64,000 nucleotides of DNA from Rhipidocladum racemiflorum (GCA_036346355.1 CM070588.1:19887914-19951913); one strand, 5' to 3'. Shown: positions 45,573 through 56,849, numbered from the stretch's first letter. Notes: a model not told the origin generated them from the sequence alone. Translations and numbers: made by a program.

Positions 45573-46334
45573 ACCGAGAGGGTAAATCAGATCCTCGAGG
45601 ATATGTTGAGGGCGTGTGTGCTGTCTTGTGGGAAGAAATGGGAAGAATGCCTCCCGTATGCCGAGTTCGCATATAATAATAGCTATCAGACCAGCATCCA
45701 AATGTCCCCTTTTAAGGCACTGTATGGTCGTAGCTGTTGGGCACCTTTGAATTGGTCTGAGAGTGGAGAGCGTTCATTTCTTGGGCCTGAACTGGTCATG
45801 GAGGCCGAAGAAAAAGTGAGGGTCATTCGAGAGAACATGAGGGTAGCACAGTCGCGCCAGAAGAGCTATGCCGATCGCCGTAGGAGACCCCTCTCCTTCG
45901 ATATTGGCGACTTCGTTTATCTGAAGGTATCTCCTCTTCGAGGCACTCATCGATTTGGAATCAAAGGGAAACTGGCGCCTCGTTACATAGGGCCATTCCG
46001 AGTCCTTGAAAAACGTGGTCAGGTTGCATATCAGCTGGAGCTTCCTCCCTCGCTCGAGATGGTCCACAATGTCTTCCATGTCTCCCAGTTGAAGAAGTGT
46101 CTCCGTACTCCTTTCGAGTCACTTGAAGTGGATGACCTCGGAGTTGCGCCAGAACCGGATCTATCCTATCAAGAGCATCCGATTCGGGTTCTAGAAGAAG
46201 CGGAACGCAAGACTCGGAGGAGAACGCTCAAATTCTACAAGATTCAGTGGAGCAATCACACTTAAGATGAAGCTACTTGGGAACCCGAAGATCGCCTGAG
46301 AACGGAGTACCCTGAGTTCTTCGATACCATGTAA
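45573..46334 (+). pseudogene. D integrase C-terminus and chromodomain
   Basis: It continues with TERVNQILEDMLRACVLSCG, YAEFAYNNSYQTSIQMSPFK, GDFVYLKVSPLRG and FHVSQLKKCLRTPFESLE, then a chromodomain (HPIRVLEEAERKTRRRT, FYKIQWSNHT). A TAA at 46263-46265 interrupts the chromodomain. The remaining tail, DEATWEPEDRLRTEYPEFF, ends at 46332-46334. The chromodomain places D among chromoviruses. Confidence 0.9.
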
Positions 46335-46428
46335 GTGCAGGCGTACAATTCCTAAAAGTTTAGAGCATGTTCGTTAGGGTCCTAATCCGCGTATGCGTTC
46401 GCTCTGAATCTCGGGGCGAGATTCCCTT

Positions 46429-46442
46429 AAGGGGGGAGGGTT
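46429..46442 (+). other. D polypurine tract
   Basis: AAGGGGGGAGGGTT lies directly before the 3' LTR start TGTCAAGACC. Confidence 0.9.
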
Positions 46443-47038
46443 TGTCAAGACCCCACTCTCCGAAATTCTGGGACATCCAGAGTGTCCGGATTAAACATCC
46501 GGAGTATTCGGATTAGACCCAGAATGTCCGGACAAAATGTCCAGAGTATCCGAGTTGTTGTGGCTGAACACCCCAACCCGGAGTGTCCGGACTAAATGTC
46601 TGGAGTGTCCGGGTTAGTGCTACCGAAGACCCCAACCCGGAGTCTCCGGGTTGAGCGTCCGGAAAGTCCGGATTTTTCGGGGTTTAGTATAAAAGACCCG
46701 TTTCTTGGTCTCCTCACCCCATTTCTTTCTTCCCCACTTGTCCTTCAGTCCCGTGTGCACCTCCTCTACCTCAAGCTCTTCTCCGGCAAGCTCCCCACCG
46801 GCCGGCCTCCTTCTCGAGCTCCTTCTCGGTGGATCTTCGTCGTGGTGCCCTCAAGATCTCCTCCAAGCCGGTGTCCTTCTTCCCCACCCAGCGTTCCCTT
46901 CGTCCTCTCCATCCTCCTTGAGGTAAGGAATGTTCTTAGGAGTTCTAGGGCCGTCCATGGTGGGTTTAGGGCCTAGGTTTAGATTTGAGGGTTTGGAGTT
47001 GGGTTTTGAGCTCTAAGGTTTTGGGTATGATGATTCTA
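46443..47038 (+). mobile_element. D 3' LTR, left part
   Basis: It matches the first 0.6 kb of the D 5' LTR, including the CCGG array and TATAAAA at 46688-46694, then is interrupted by A3. The five bases TTCTA (47034-47038) would be the left target duplication of the A3 insertion. Confidence 0.9.
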
Positions 47039-47648
47039 TGTAACACCCCAAAATTTTGCTTTTCTTAAATCTATGTGTGATTTGGCACATTGGTGAATTT
47101 TTGGAATTTTCTGGAATTTATTTGGACTTATTTGGAATTTATTTGAATTTATGCCATTTTGAAATAATTAAAGAATTAAACTTTGCAAATAAAATTTTGT
47201 TGGAAATATTTTATTTGAGTCCAAAATGTTCCAAAATATTTTCCAGAATTTTTCTGGAATTTTTCTGAGTCTTTTGCTATTTTTAATGAATTAAATGAAT
47301 TACTGGAAATTATTTTAAATATTAAATCGCTGGAAAATCGAGTCGGGTCAAATCGCTCATCAGACCGAGTCGGAACCCGAGTCGGACTCGAGTCCGACCC
47401 GAGCCACGTGACTCGACCGAATCAAGTCCAAACCCTAACCCTGTGAACCGTTGGATCAAGATCCAACGGCCGAAATCGAGCCGCACCGATCCGACCGGAT
47501 CCGATCGCGCTCGAGCCAATCGTGGCCGTTGATCGCGCCACGTGGACGGTCCTCCGTCGTCGTCTCCGCCCGAGTCCGAGCCGGATTCCTCCGCCGCGCC
47601 CGCCGCCGTGTGGGTCTAGGTTTCCGTTTTCCGCACGGACGCCGAGGG

Positions 47649-47655
47649 TATTTAA
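47649..47655 (+). promoter_or_regulatory. Probable TATA box, A3 LTR
   Basis: TATTTAA sits in the conserved position before the GC-rich stretch. Confidence 0.5.
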
Positions 47656-48920
47656 TGCCCGGGTCGCACCTCGAGGACCGCCTTGACCTTGCGCACCTTT
47701 TGCCCTAGCCGCCGCCGCTTGGAACGCCTTACCGCAGCCGTAATCGCTCGCCGGAGTTGTAGCACTCCCCCACCGCGGTTTTTGCTTCGTTCCGCCGCCG
47801 TCCGCCGTCCCCCGCCGCCGTTGACCCCAGATCCGGACTCACCGCGACGAGACGCACCCGAAGGGACCTCTCACCTCGCCGGAGCACGCCCGAAGCGCCG
47901 TTGCCCGTGTCGCCGTCCCGGCTCGGCCGGCCAGCTCCGCCGCACGCCATCGCCGTCGCTCGAAGCTTCTCAGCCGTCCGATCAAGATCCAACGTCCCAG
48001 ATCGCGCCACGTCATCTCACGGTGAGATCCCGTTCCAAATCCCAGATCCAATCTCAACCGTTGGGTCTAGATCCAACACTCCAGATCAAACGCGTTAACC
48101 CAAACGCGTGAGAGCCAGATCTAATCTGGGCTGTTGATTTTCAAATCAACGGCCGAGATTGCGCCACGTGTCGGGAAGCCTGACCGCCGCGGTCGGGCCG
48201 CACTGCAGGTAGACGCCGACACGCCGCCCGCTGTCGGCGACGCGTGACCAAACCGCACCATGACGCCACGCCGACGCCATGGCGAGCTCCGCATGTCGCC
48301 GGGCCGTCCGCTGGCGTCGACGCCAAGAATGACGCTACCAATGGTCCCACCTGCCGCCACCGTGGCCGAGCCTCACCGACGTTAGCAATGACGTCACCCG
48401 AGTGGTCCCACCTGTCAGTGACACGTGGAGCCGTGGACCGAGTCCACGGTAGACCCGAGCCGAGCGTGGACCGAGTCCATGGACCGGCTGATGTCAGCCG
48501 ACCAATCCAGTGCAGACACGTGTCCGGGCTGACGCAATAAATAATTTCCGAAAAAGAAAATGAATTATTAATTCGAAATAAAGATTTCAGATTTTGTTTC
48601 AAACTTCAAACGCTTATAACTTTTGCGTTTCAACTCCGATTTGAGTGATTCAAATTTCTAAATTTGTATAAAATTGAGATCTACCTAAATATGAATTTTA
48701 TTTAATTTTTGGACTAAAGTTTTTCTCTGTAAAATTATTTAATTGATTATTTAAACTTCAAAATGCTATAACTTTTGCATTTTAACTCCGAATTTGACGA
48801 TTCCAGTTTCTAAAAATTCATAAAATTATGTTCCCTCTATTTATGGATTTTATTTGGATGTTTGGACACTTTTCGCCTATTGTTTATTTGTGTATTGCTA
48901 TTTGCACGCATTACGAGTAG

Positions 48921-50244
48921 ACGTTGAAGTGCCGGAAGGATTCGAAGGAGAAGTATTGACTCAGGATCCAACTCAAGACCAAGAACAAGTACTTTTCGAA
49001 GGCAAGTTGTGCTTTGACCATGTTGATCCTATTTTGAAACCTATTTTGATTTAACCTATCGCATGCTAGTTCAATTAGAAAATACTTTATTTAAACATGG
49101 GGGATTAGATAAATACCAATTTGCTGTATGACACCTTGATTATTTAAATATGTGCCATGACCCTTGTCACCCTAGTGTGGATTACTAGTTGGACATTACT
49201 AAACTGCCAACATGGGTTTGTAGATCGTTGTAGTATCTTTGCTTAGACACTCGTGCTCATGACATGATTTTGGACAATCAAATGTTAATATTGACTTAAT
49301 GATATATTGAACCTGTTTGGAAAGGTATCATGTGATGTTGATGGCACGTGGTGCATGGTAATCAACTGGGGTTTGATAAATAGTTTTTCGACCGGGGCAT
49401 GTGGCAAGAATAATCGGGTGGGCCAGTTGTGGCACTGGGGATGTTGATTTGGTTCTTCGGGTAGTCTTGCCCTGGTCACCCTAAGGACTTAACCTTGCAA
49501 GCCTTTGAACTGAGTCAATCTTGCAACCACATGTTTGTAATGGGACGGACCTAGTTGATTAAGTTGCTAATAACGTACCTGTGGGACCTCAGGAGGTCAA
49601 CTACACCCTTTGTATAAGTTGTACGGGAGCGTCATCGGGCCGAGGCCAGTACCCATCTAACGGTTGATTGGCCTAAACTTCGCCTTAGCTAAGGGAAGGG
49701 TTAGTGTGCAATAACCGGGGAGGACCACTTGTATTGTTAGAAGTTTCCGAAAGACTTTGTTACGGGAACTCGCCTTTGTGGTGTTTGATTGTATCTTGTG
49801 GGTAAAGTGCATAACCTCTGCAGAGTGTAGAATCTATTCGAATAGCCGTGTCCGCGGTATTGGACATCGCTCGGGAATTACAGTCAAGGGTTAGATTTTC
49901 ATGAAAATAACTTGGACTTGAAGGGATGAGTTGGATTAATAATGATGTTGATGGAAACGTGGATTAGGATGGGAAAGATGTTTATTAAACTCCTTGAAAA
50001 GTTATCTATGCTTTACTTGTTACTACTGCTTTCGAATCTACTTATGATACTTGTTAAATGTCATTCTTTGCAAAAATACCTTGAGCCACGCCTTTGTATT
50101 AAGCCATACATGTAGTATATTAGCTGCATTCTGTGCATGACTTGCTGAGTACCAAGTACTCACCCTTGCCACAATACAACACTAGTTTTAGAGGAGACCA
50201 CACCAGCTTTGGAGGAGGAGCTCCATGAGGAACCGTCTACTTAG
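48921..50244 (+). other. LTR mini-gene, A3 copy (both blocks intact)
   Basis: The first block is 48921-49001 (81 bases) after GAGTAG and before GAAG|GCAAG. Relative to A2 it has GAG/GAA, GTG/GTA, GAG/GAA and TTT/TTC changes, all silent. The second block is 50186-50244 (59 bases) after CACTAG and reads VLEETTPALEEELHEEPST then TAG. The acceptor is TAG here and CAG elsewhere, a change that splice sites tolerate. The apparent intron is 1184 bases. ATTAAA lies near 50398. Confidence 0.5.
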
Positions 50245-50536
50245 GAAGCGAGCCCAGTCAGTTGCCTGTGGTATACTGGATGGCGCCACGATGTTATCTT
50301 ATTTTTCCGCTGCTACTATTTCTCTCTTAATAAGTTTCGCCCTGCGAGGCGTATATTTGTAACTTGACCATAAGGTCGAGTAACTAGTTAGACTATTAAA
50401 TTAAAGTACTTTATTAGTATCGAGTGGTATGATTGTGATATTTACCGATGTTAAGACTGTGTGCACTAGTGCGTTCCTGGACTAGTGCTGAATACACAGA
50501 GGGTCCGGATTAGCAAATTCGGGGTCCCGACAGAGG

Positions 50537-50550
50537 TGGTATCAGAGCCA
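50537..50550 (+). other. A3 primer binding site
   Basis: TGGTATCAGAGCCA lies four bases after the LTR end. Confidence 0.95.
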
Positions 50551-50612
50551 GGTTGACCGTAGGCTCAACCTTAGCTAGAATGGTCGTAGAGAGGTTAAAA
50601 CCTATTTTCTAA

Positions 50613-51235
50613 GAAGAAGCAGTGTCCTCATCGAGATCTGACTCCTCCGGATCTGGCTCGTGTAGCTCGAGTACTGGCTCTGGTTCTGGTCCGTATAAAG
50701 CCATCTCCAACTCGTCAATCCTTCGCAGAAGGTGTGACACATACTCTTGAGCTTCCCGCCACCTGTTCTTCTCTGTTGTGATCTCCTTGCGGGCCTTCTG
50801 TAGCTCTTTGCTTGTATCATCGAGTACATCCTCCTGGGCGACAACAAGTCGTGCCAACTGTGTGACCATGGCATCCTCATCCTGAATCGCCTTCGGGTCA
50901 AGAAGGTTATTGCTGCGCGGGTGATAACGGAAAACCGTGCTCTCCAACTCTCTGGCGTAGATACGGGTAATGTGCCGCATTGCTCGTCGTGATACTTCTT
51001 GGATACCCATCTGCATTGTAGACCTCCTGGCAGTGCAGTGTATCGGGCGATTGCCTGGGCCCTTCTTCCTAGCAAGTACCTCAATCTTTACGTCACAAGC
51101 CTTGATCAATCCTGCTTGTCTGATCACTTCCACTTGGTATTGCGGCTTCTCAAAATTTCCGAGAGTCTGAAGCATATGCCAAAGTTCCGCGGCGTGACCA
51201 ACCTCCAGATCGACGTAGTTGAACTCTCCCTCCAT
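50613..51235 (-). CDS. A5 accessory ORF, best-preserved reading frame (truncated)
   Basis: About 207 codons are open from ATG 51235 to the junction. The N-terminal part has FNYVDLEVGHAAELWHMLQT and EVIRQAGLIKACDVKIEVL. The middle has MGIQEVSRRAMRHITRIYAR. The C-terminal part is heptad-like (ARLVVAQEDVLDDTSKELQK, then WREAQEYVSHLLRRIDELEM), suggesting a coiled coil, followed by an acidic tail with PDPEESDLDED. There is no signal peptide or membrane segment. The function is unknown; a coiled coil with an acidic tail would suit a protein-binding partner, which is inference. The last 30 or so residues of the full form are missing. Confidence 0.6.
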
Positions 51236-51432
51236 CTGTCACAAGAGTGCTCACGTAAGAACTCGAAATTTTAAATCGTGACAAGGTAAGGGAATATTCA
51301 GCAAGAGACAAGGAAAGAGAGAAGGGGGTAAGTCGAGATGTCATTTCTTATCTTGACAAATTTTTAGCTTTAGAAAATAAGTTTTATCCTCACTACGACC
51401 ATTCTAGCTTAGGGTTGAGCCTACGGTCAAGA

Positions 51433-51445
51433 TGGCTCGATACCA
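51433..51445 (-). other. A5 primer binding site (one base short)
   Basis: The plus strand reads TGGCTCGATACCA, one T short of TGGCTCTGATACCA, at a CTG. Confidence 0.7.
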
Positions 51446-51449
51446 CCTC

Positions 51450-54400
51450 TGTCGGGACCCCGAATTTGCAAATCCGACCTCTCAGGTATTCAAAAGACTA
51501 GTCCAGAACACGCTAGTGCACACAGTCTTAACATCGGTAAATATCACAATCATACCACTCGATACTAATAAAGTACTTTATTTAAATAGTCAAATCAAGT
51601 TACTCGACCTTATGGTCAAGTTACAAATATATGCCTCGCAGGCGAAACTTATTCAGAGAGAAATAATAGCAAATGAAAATCAAATAACTTCGTGGCGCCA
51701 TCCAAGATACCACGTGCAACTGATCGGGCTCGCTTCCCTAAGTAGACGGTTCCTCTTGGAGTTCCTCCTCCAAAGCCGGTGTAGTCTCCTCTTCAACTGG
51801 TGTTGTATTGTGGCAAGGGTGAGTACTTGGTACTCAAGAAGTCATGCACACGCAATGCAGGCTAAAATACTATATGCATGGCTTGGTACAAAGGAGTAGC
51901 TCAGTATATTTGCAAAGAAACAAAGATTTGACAAATATCATAAGTAGATTCGAAAGCAGTAGAAACAAGTAAAGCATAAATAACTTTTCAAGGAGTTTAA
52001 TAAACACCCTTCCCATCCTAATCCACATTTCCATCAACATCATTATTAATCCAACCCAACCTTTCAAATCCAAGTTATTTTTGAGAAAATCTAACCCTTG
52101 ATTGTAATTCCCGAGCGATGTCCAATACCGCGGACACGGCTATTCGAATAGATTCTACACTCTGCAGAGGTTATGCACTTTACCCACAAGATACAGTCAA
52201 ACACCACAAAGGCGAGTTCCCGTAACAAAGTCTTTCGGAAACCTCTAACAATACAAGTGGTCCTCCCCGGTTATTGCACACTAACCCTTCCCTTAGCTAA
52301 GGCGAAGTTTAGGCCAATCAACAGTTAGATGGGTACTGCCTCACTTCCAGACACTCCCCGCATAACTTACACAAAGGGTGTAGTTGACCTCCGAGGTCCC
52401 ACAGTCGTTATTAGCAACTTAGTCAACTAGGTCCGTCCCATTACAGACATGTGGTTGCACGTTAGACCCAGTTCAAAGGCTTGCAAGGTTAAGTCCTTAG
52501 GGTGACCAGGGCAAGACTACCCGAAGAACCAAATCAACATCCCCAATGCCACAACTGGCCCACCTGATTACTCTTGCCACATGCCCCGGTCGAAAACTAT
52601 TTATCAAACCCCAGTTGATTACCATGCACCACGTGCCATCAACATCACATGATACCTTTCCAAAACAGGTTCAATATATCATTAAGTCAATATTAGCATT
52701 TGATTGTCCAAAATCATGTCATGAGCACGTAGCATGTCTAAGCAGTTTACTACAACGATCTAAACCCATGTTGGCAATTTTAGTAATGTCCAACCAGTAA
52801 TCCACAACTAGGGTGACAAGGGGTCATGGCACATATTTAAGTAATCAAGGTGTCATACAGCAAATTTGCATTTATCTAATTCCCAATATTTAAATAAAGT
52901 ATTTTCTAATTGAACTAGCATGCAATAGGTTAAATCAAAATAGATTTCGAAATAGGATCAACATGGTCAAAGCACAACTTGCCTTCAAAAAGTACTTGCT
53001 CTTGGTCTTGAGTTGGATCCTGAGTTAATACTTCTCCTTCGAATCCTTCCGGCACTTCAACGTCTACTCGTAAAGCGTGCAAATAGCAATACACAAATAA
53101 ACAATAGGCAAAAAGTGTCCAAACATCCAAATAAAATCCATAAACAGAGAGAACACAATTTTATGAATTTTTAGAAACTGGAATCGCTAAATTTGGAGTT
53201 AAAATGCAAAAGTTATGATTATTTAAAGTTTAAATAATCAATTAAATAATTTTACAGAGAAAAACTTTAGTCCAAAATTAAATAAAATTCATATTTAGAT
53301 AGGTCTCAATTTTATACAAATTTAGAAATTTGAATCACTCAAATCGGAGTTGAAACGCAAAAGTTATAAGCGTTTGAAGTTTGAATCAAAATCAAATCAT
53401 TATTTAGAATTAATAAATCATTTTCTTTTTCGAAATTAATTATTGCGTCGGCTGGACACGTGTCACCTCGATTGGTTGGTCGACGCCACCGTCCATGGAC
53501 TTGGACCACGCTGCTTTGTCTACTGTGGACCCGGCCCACGGCTCCACGTGTCATCGACATGTGGGTCCCCTCGTGACGCCATCTTGGCCGACGTCGGCGG
53601 GCTCACCACGTCAGCCGACAGTGGGGACCCGCCAGGACGTCATTGCCGACGCCGCGCCGGGATGCCCGGCCGACATGGAGCCGCCATGCGTCGGCGTGGA
53701 CGTCATGGTGCGCTTTGGCGCCGGCCGACATGCGGGCCTCGTGTCGGCGTCCACACGCCACGCTGGACGGCGCTGACCGCGGCGGTCAGCCTTCCCGGAC
53801 ACGTGGCTAGATCTCGACCGTTGATTTGAAAATCAACGGTCCGCATTGATCCGACTCACGCGTTTAGGGTGAACGCGGTTGATCCGGACCGTTGGATCTA
53901 GATCGGACGGTCAAGATTGGATCTAGTGGTTTTGGACGGAATCTCACCGTGAGATGACGTGACGTGATCTGGGACGTTGGATCTTGATCGGACGGATGAG
54001 AAGCTTCAAACGACGGCGATGGCGTGCGGCGGAGCTGGCCGGCCGGAGCTGGGGACGGCGACACGGGCAACGGCGTTTGCGGGGCCCCTCCGACGAAGTG
54101 AGAGGTCCCTTCGGGTGCGTCTCGTCGCGGTGAGTCCGGATCTAGGGTCAATGGCGGCGGGGGACGGCGGACGGCGGACGGCGGCGGAATCAAGCAGAAC
54201 CGCGGCGGAGGGGTGCTACGACTCCGGCGAGCGATTGCAGCGCGCTGCTGTCGGCACCGCGGCGGCGACGGGCTAGAACGGCCGCGCAAGGTCAAGGCGA
54301 TCCTCGGTGTGATCCGGCATTAAATAGCCTCGGCTTCGCGAAAACGGAAACCTAGTTCCCCACGGCGGCGGAGTCGGCACGGACTCGGCGGAGACGACGA

Positions 54401-54910
54401 CGGCCGCCCACGTGGCACGATCAGCGGCCACGATGCGGCCAAGGATCGGATCCGGGCCGATTCGATCGAAGCGACGGAAATCCCGACCGTTGGATCTTGA
54501 TCCAACGGTTGGGATCGAATAGGTTTTAGAGTCGGTTCGGTCGAGTCACGTGGCTCGGCCTGACTCGAGTCCGACTCGGGTTTCGACTTCGATCGGATGA
54601 ATAGTACTTGACCCGACTTGATTTTCCAGCGATTTAATAATTAAAATAATTTCCAGTAATTCATTTAATTCATTAAAAATAGCAAAAGACTCAGAAAAAT
54701 TCCAGAAAAATTCTGGAAAATATTTTAGGGTATTTGGGCCTCAAATAAAATATTTCCAACAAAATTTTATTTGCAAAATTAAATTCTTTAATTATTTCAA
54801 AATGGGATAAATTCCAAATAAATCCAAATAAATTCCAGAAAATTCCAAAAATTCACCAAAGTGCCAAATCACACATGAATTTAAGAAAAGCAAAATTTTG
54901 GGGTGTTACA
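51450..54910 (-). mobile_element. A4 3' LTR (3461 bases)
   Basis: On the plus strand it begins TGTCGGGACC and ends GGGTGTTACA. TATTTAA is at 54326-54320. It lies inverted relative to the A3 LTR, with 917 bases between the two. Confidence 0.95.
51738..53063 (-). other. LTR mini-gene, A4 3' LTR copy (both blocks intact)
   Basis: The first block is 53063-52983 (81 bases) with donor GAAG|GCAAG. Against A3 it has a silent leucine change (TTG/TTA), further GAA/GAG and TTC/TTT differences, and leucine and proline replaced by serines after the donor, outside the block. The second block is 51796-51738 (59 bases) after ACCAG and reads VEEETTPALEEELQEEPST then TAG. Confidence 0.5.
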
Positions 54911-54930
54911 AACCTCCCCCCTTAATAGAA
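54911..54930 (-). other. A4 polypurine tract
   Basis: The plus strand AACCTCCCCCCTTAATAGAA is the inverse of a purine tract adjoining the 3' LTR. Confidence 0.9.
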
Positions 54931-54955
54931 TCTCGTCCCCGAGATTCAGGGCTTA

Positions 54956-56404
54956 CTAAAGGAATAGGTTTGGAAACTCTTTCCTCAAATCCTCTTCGCG
55001 TTCCCAAGTTGCTTCATTCTCCGTGTGGTTGCTCCACTGTACTCTACAGAAACGGGTTGACTTATTTCTGGTCTCTCGATCCATAGTGTCCAAAATCTTT
55101 ACGGGATGCTCCTTGTAAGTCAAATCTTCTTGCAACTCAATTGACTCTAGCGGTGTCTGTTCCTCAGGCACTCGGAGACACTTCTTCAACTGGGGCACGT
55201 GGAATACGTCATGCACTCCTGCTAACGACTGTGGCAACTCCAGCTGATAAGCAACTTCACCTCTGCGACTCAAAATCTTAAATGGTCCAACATAACGGGG
55301 TGCAAGTTTCCCTTTGGCATGGAACCTCTTAACTCCCCTAAGAGGCGTAACTCTGAGGTATACAAAGTCTTCTGGTTCAAAACTCAAGTCTCGGCGACGG
55401 TTGTCAGCATAACTCTTCTGTCGTGATTGGGCTATCTTCAATCTCTCCCTGATCATGGCAATCTGTTCTTCAGCTTCTTGAAGAATATCTGGCCCGAAGA
55501 CACGGCGCTCGCCGGTCTCATTCCAATTCAATGGCGTCCGACAGGGTCGACCATACAGTGCCTCAAAAGGTGACATCTGTAAACTAGCCTGATAACTATT
55601 GTTGTAACTGAACTCGGCATACGGCAAACTCTTATCCCAAGAGGTAGCATAAGCCAATGCACAAGCTCTTAACATATCCTCCAGAATCTGATTGACTCTT
55701 TTCGCCTGGCTCCATCCGTCATGCGGATGATAAGTCATCTTGAAGTTTAAACGGGTTCCCATGGCTTCATGCAACTTATTCCAAAACCTTGAGGTAAATT
55801 GGGTACCTCTGTCCGATACAATCCTCTTTGGCACTCCGTGCAAACAGACGATCCTTATCATGTACAACTCTGCTAACTTATCTCCCGAGTAGGTGGTCTT
55901 CACGGGGATAAAATGGGCTACTTTGGTCAAACGATCCACTATAACCCATATGGAGTCATAACCTCCTTGAGTCTTAGGCAAACCGGTAATGAAATCCATT
56001 CCGATTTCCTCCCACTTCCACTCAGGTATTTTCAATACCGCAGTAATCCTGCTGGTCTCTCGATGCATTGCCTTGACTCTCTCTGGCATACATCGCACAA
56101 TGCAACATGCTCGGCAACTTCACGCTTCATGCTTGGCCACCGTAATCTTTCCTTCAAATCCTCGATACATTTTGGCGCTTCGGGATGAATTGAATACTTG
56201 GAGTCATGGGCTTCCTCCAAAATCAGTTGCTTTAATTCCTTCTTGTTGGGCACACAAATGCGATCCTTCATCCATAACGTGCCTTGCTCATCATCCTTCT
56301 GTCCTTCCCGGATCTGGTCCTCTAGGGTAGGCTTTACTTCCAATGCGGCCAAGAATCCGCTAGGTACCACCTCAATCTTCATTCTCTGGAAATCCTCACA
56401 TAGC
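54956..56404 (-). pseudogene. A4 integrase and chromodomain
   Basis: There is a 380-codon open stretch from 56098 to the stop at 54958-54956. It has MDFITGLPKTQGGYDSIWVI, CLHGVPKRIVSDRGTQFTSR, YAEFSYNNSYQASLQMSPFE, FVYLRVTPLRGVKRFHAKGK and a complete chromodomain region (HPVKILDTMDRETRNKST, CRVQWSNHTENEATWE). The block that normally reads DGQTER is altered and the catalytic glutamate position is lysine (codon 55702-55700). The zinc-binding part (56382-56100) is in another frame. It is the most complete integrase of family A in the window. Confidence 0.85.
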
Positions 56405-56849
56405 TCATCCTAACTTGTGGCTAGCAACATGCTCACAAAGCAGGCTTCTCCGACTCAAGGCATCGGCAACTACGTTGGCCTTTCCGGGATGGTAATGGAT
56501 TCCAACATTGTAGTCCTTGATGAACTCTAACCATCTCCTTTGCCTCATATTCAGATCCGACTGGGTGAATATGTACTTAAGGCTCTTATGATCCGTGTAT
56601 ACTTCACATCTGTTTCCAATCGATAGTGATGCCATATCTTCAAGGCATGCACTACTAGCCTAACTCTAGGTCATGCGTCGGATAATTCTCCTCATGTGGC
56701 CTCAATCGCCTTGATGCATAAGCGGCGACCTTTCCATTCTCGTGACAAGACACATCCAAGTCCTTGGCGCGATGCATCACAATAAATATCAAAGCTTTGA
56801 TTAACATCCCAGTAGAACTAACACCTGGCCGATGTCAATCGCTTCTTCA
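56405..56849 (-). pseudogene. A4 RNase H
   Basis: CEVYTDHKSLKYIFTQSDLN, RRWLEFIKDYNVGIHYHPGK and ANVVADALSRR are in one frame (56635-56405). The upstream part with the first catalytic aspartate is in other frames and degraded at several CAG/CTG positions. Confidence 0.8.

Larger units (their letters stand above)
26135..47038 (+). mobile_element. Element D: Gypsy chromovirus, split by A2 and cut by A3
   Basis: The 5' LTR is 26135-28872. The internal region is 28873-30040 plus 42762-46442, about 4.8 kb in all. The 3' LTR starts at 46443 and is interrupted at 47038 by A3. Both LTRs start TGTCAAGACC. They differ at several percent of positions, including many C/T changes, so D is older than A1 and A2. 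Coding order is gag, protease, RT, RNase H, integrase and chromodomain, as in Tekay/Del chromoviruses (inference). Four CAG codons have become TAG. Confidence 0.9.
47039..50612 (+). mobile_element. Copy A3: family A LTR and start of leader
   Basis: The LTR (47039-50532) begins TGTAACACCCC and ends CCCGACA, followed by the primer site and 62 more leader bases. At 50612/50613 it joins minus-strand family A sequence head to head. No gag-pol on the plus strand follows. A3 belongs to a subfamily different from A1 and A2 and nearer to A4. Confidence 0.9.
50613..51449 (-). mobile_element. Copy A5: partial family A internal region
   Basis: On the minus strand this is primer site, leader and most of the accessory ORF, cut at 50613 by the inverted junction. 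It is nearly identical to 59700-60548, so it arose by a recent duplication. It shares its upstream LTR (51450-54910) with A4, giving an LTR-internal-LTR-partial internal order. Confidence 0.9.
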
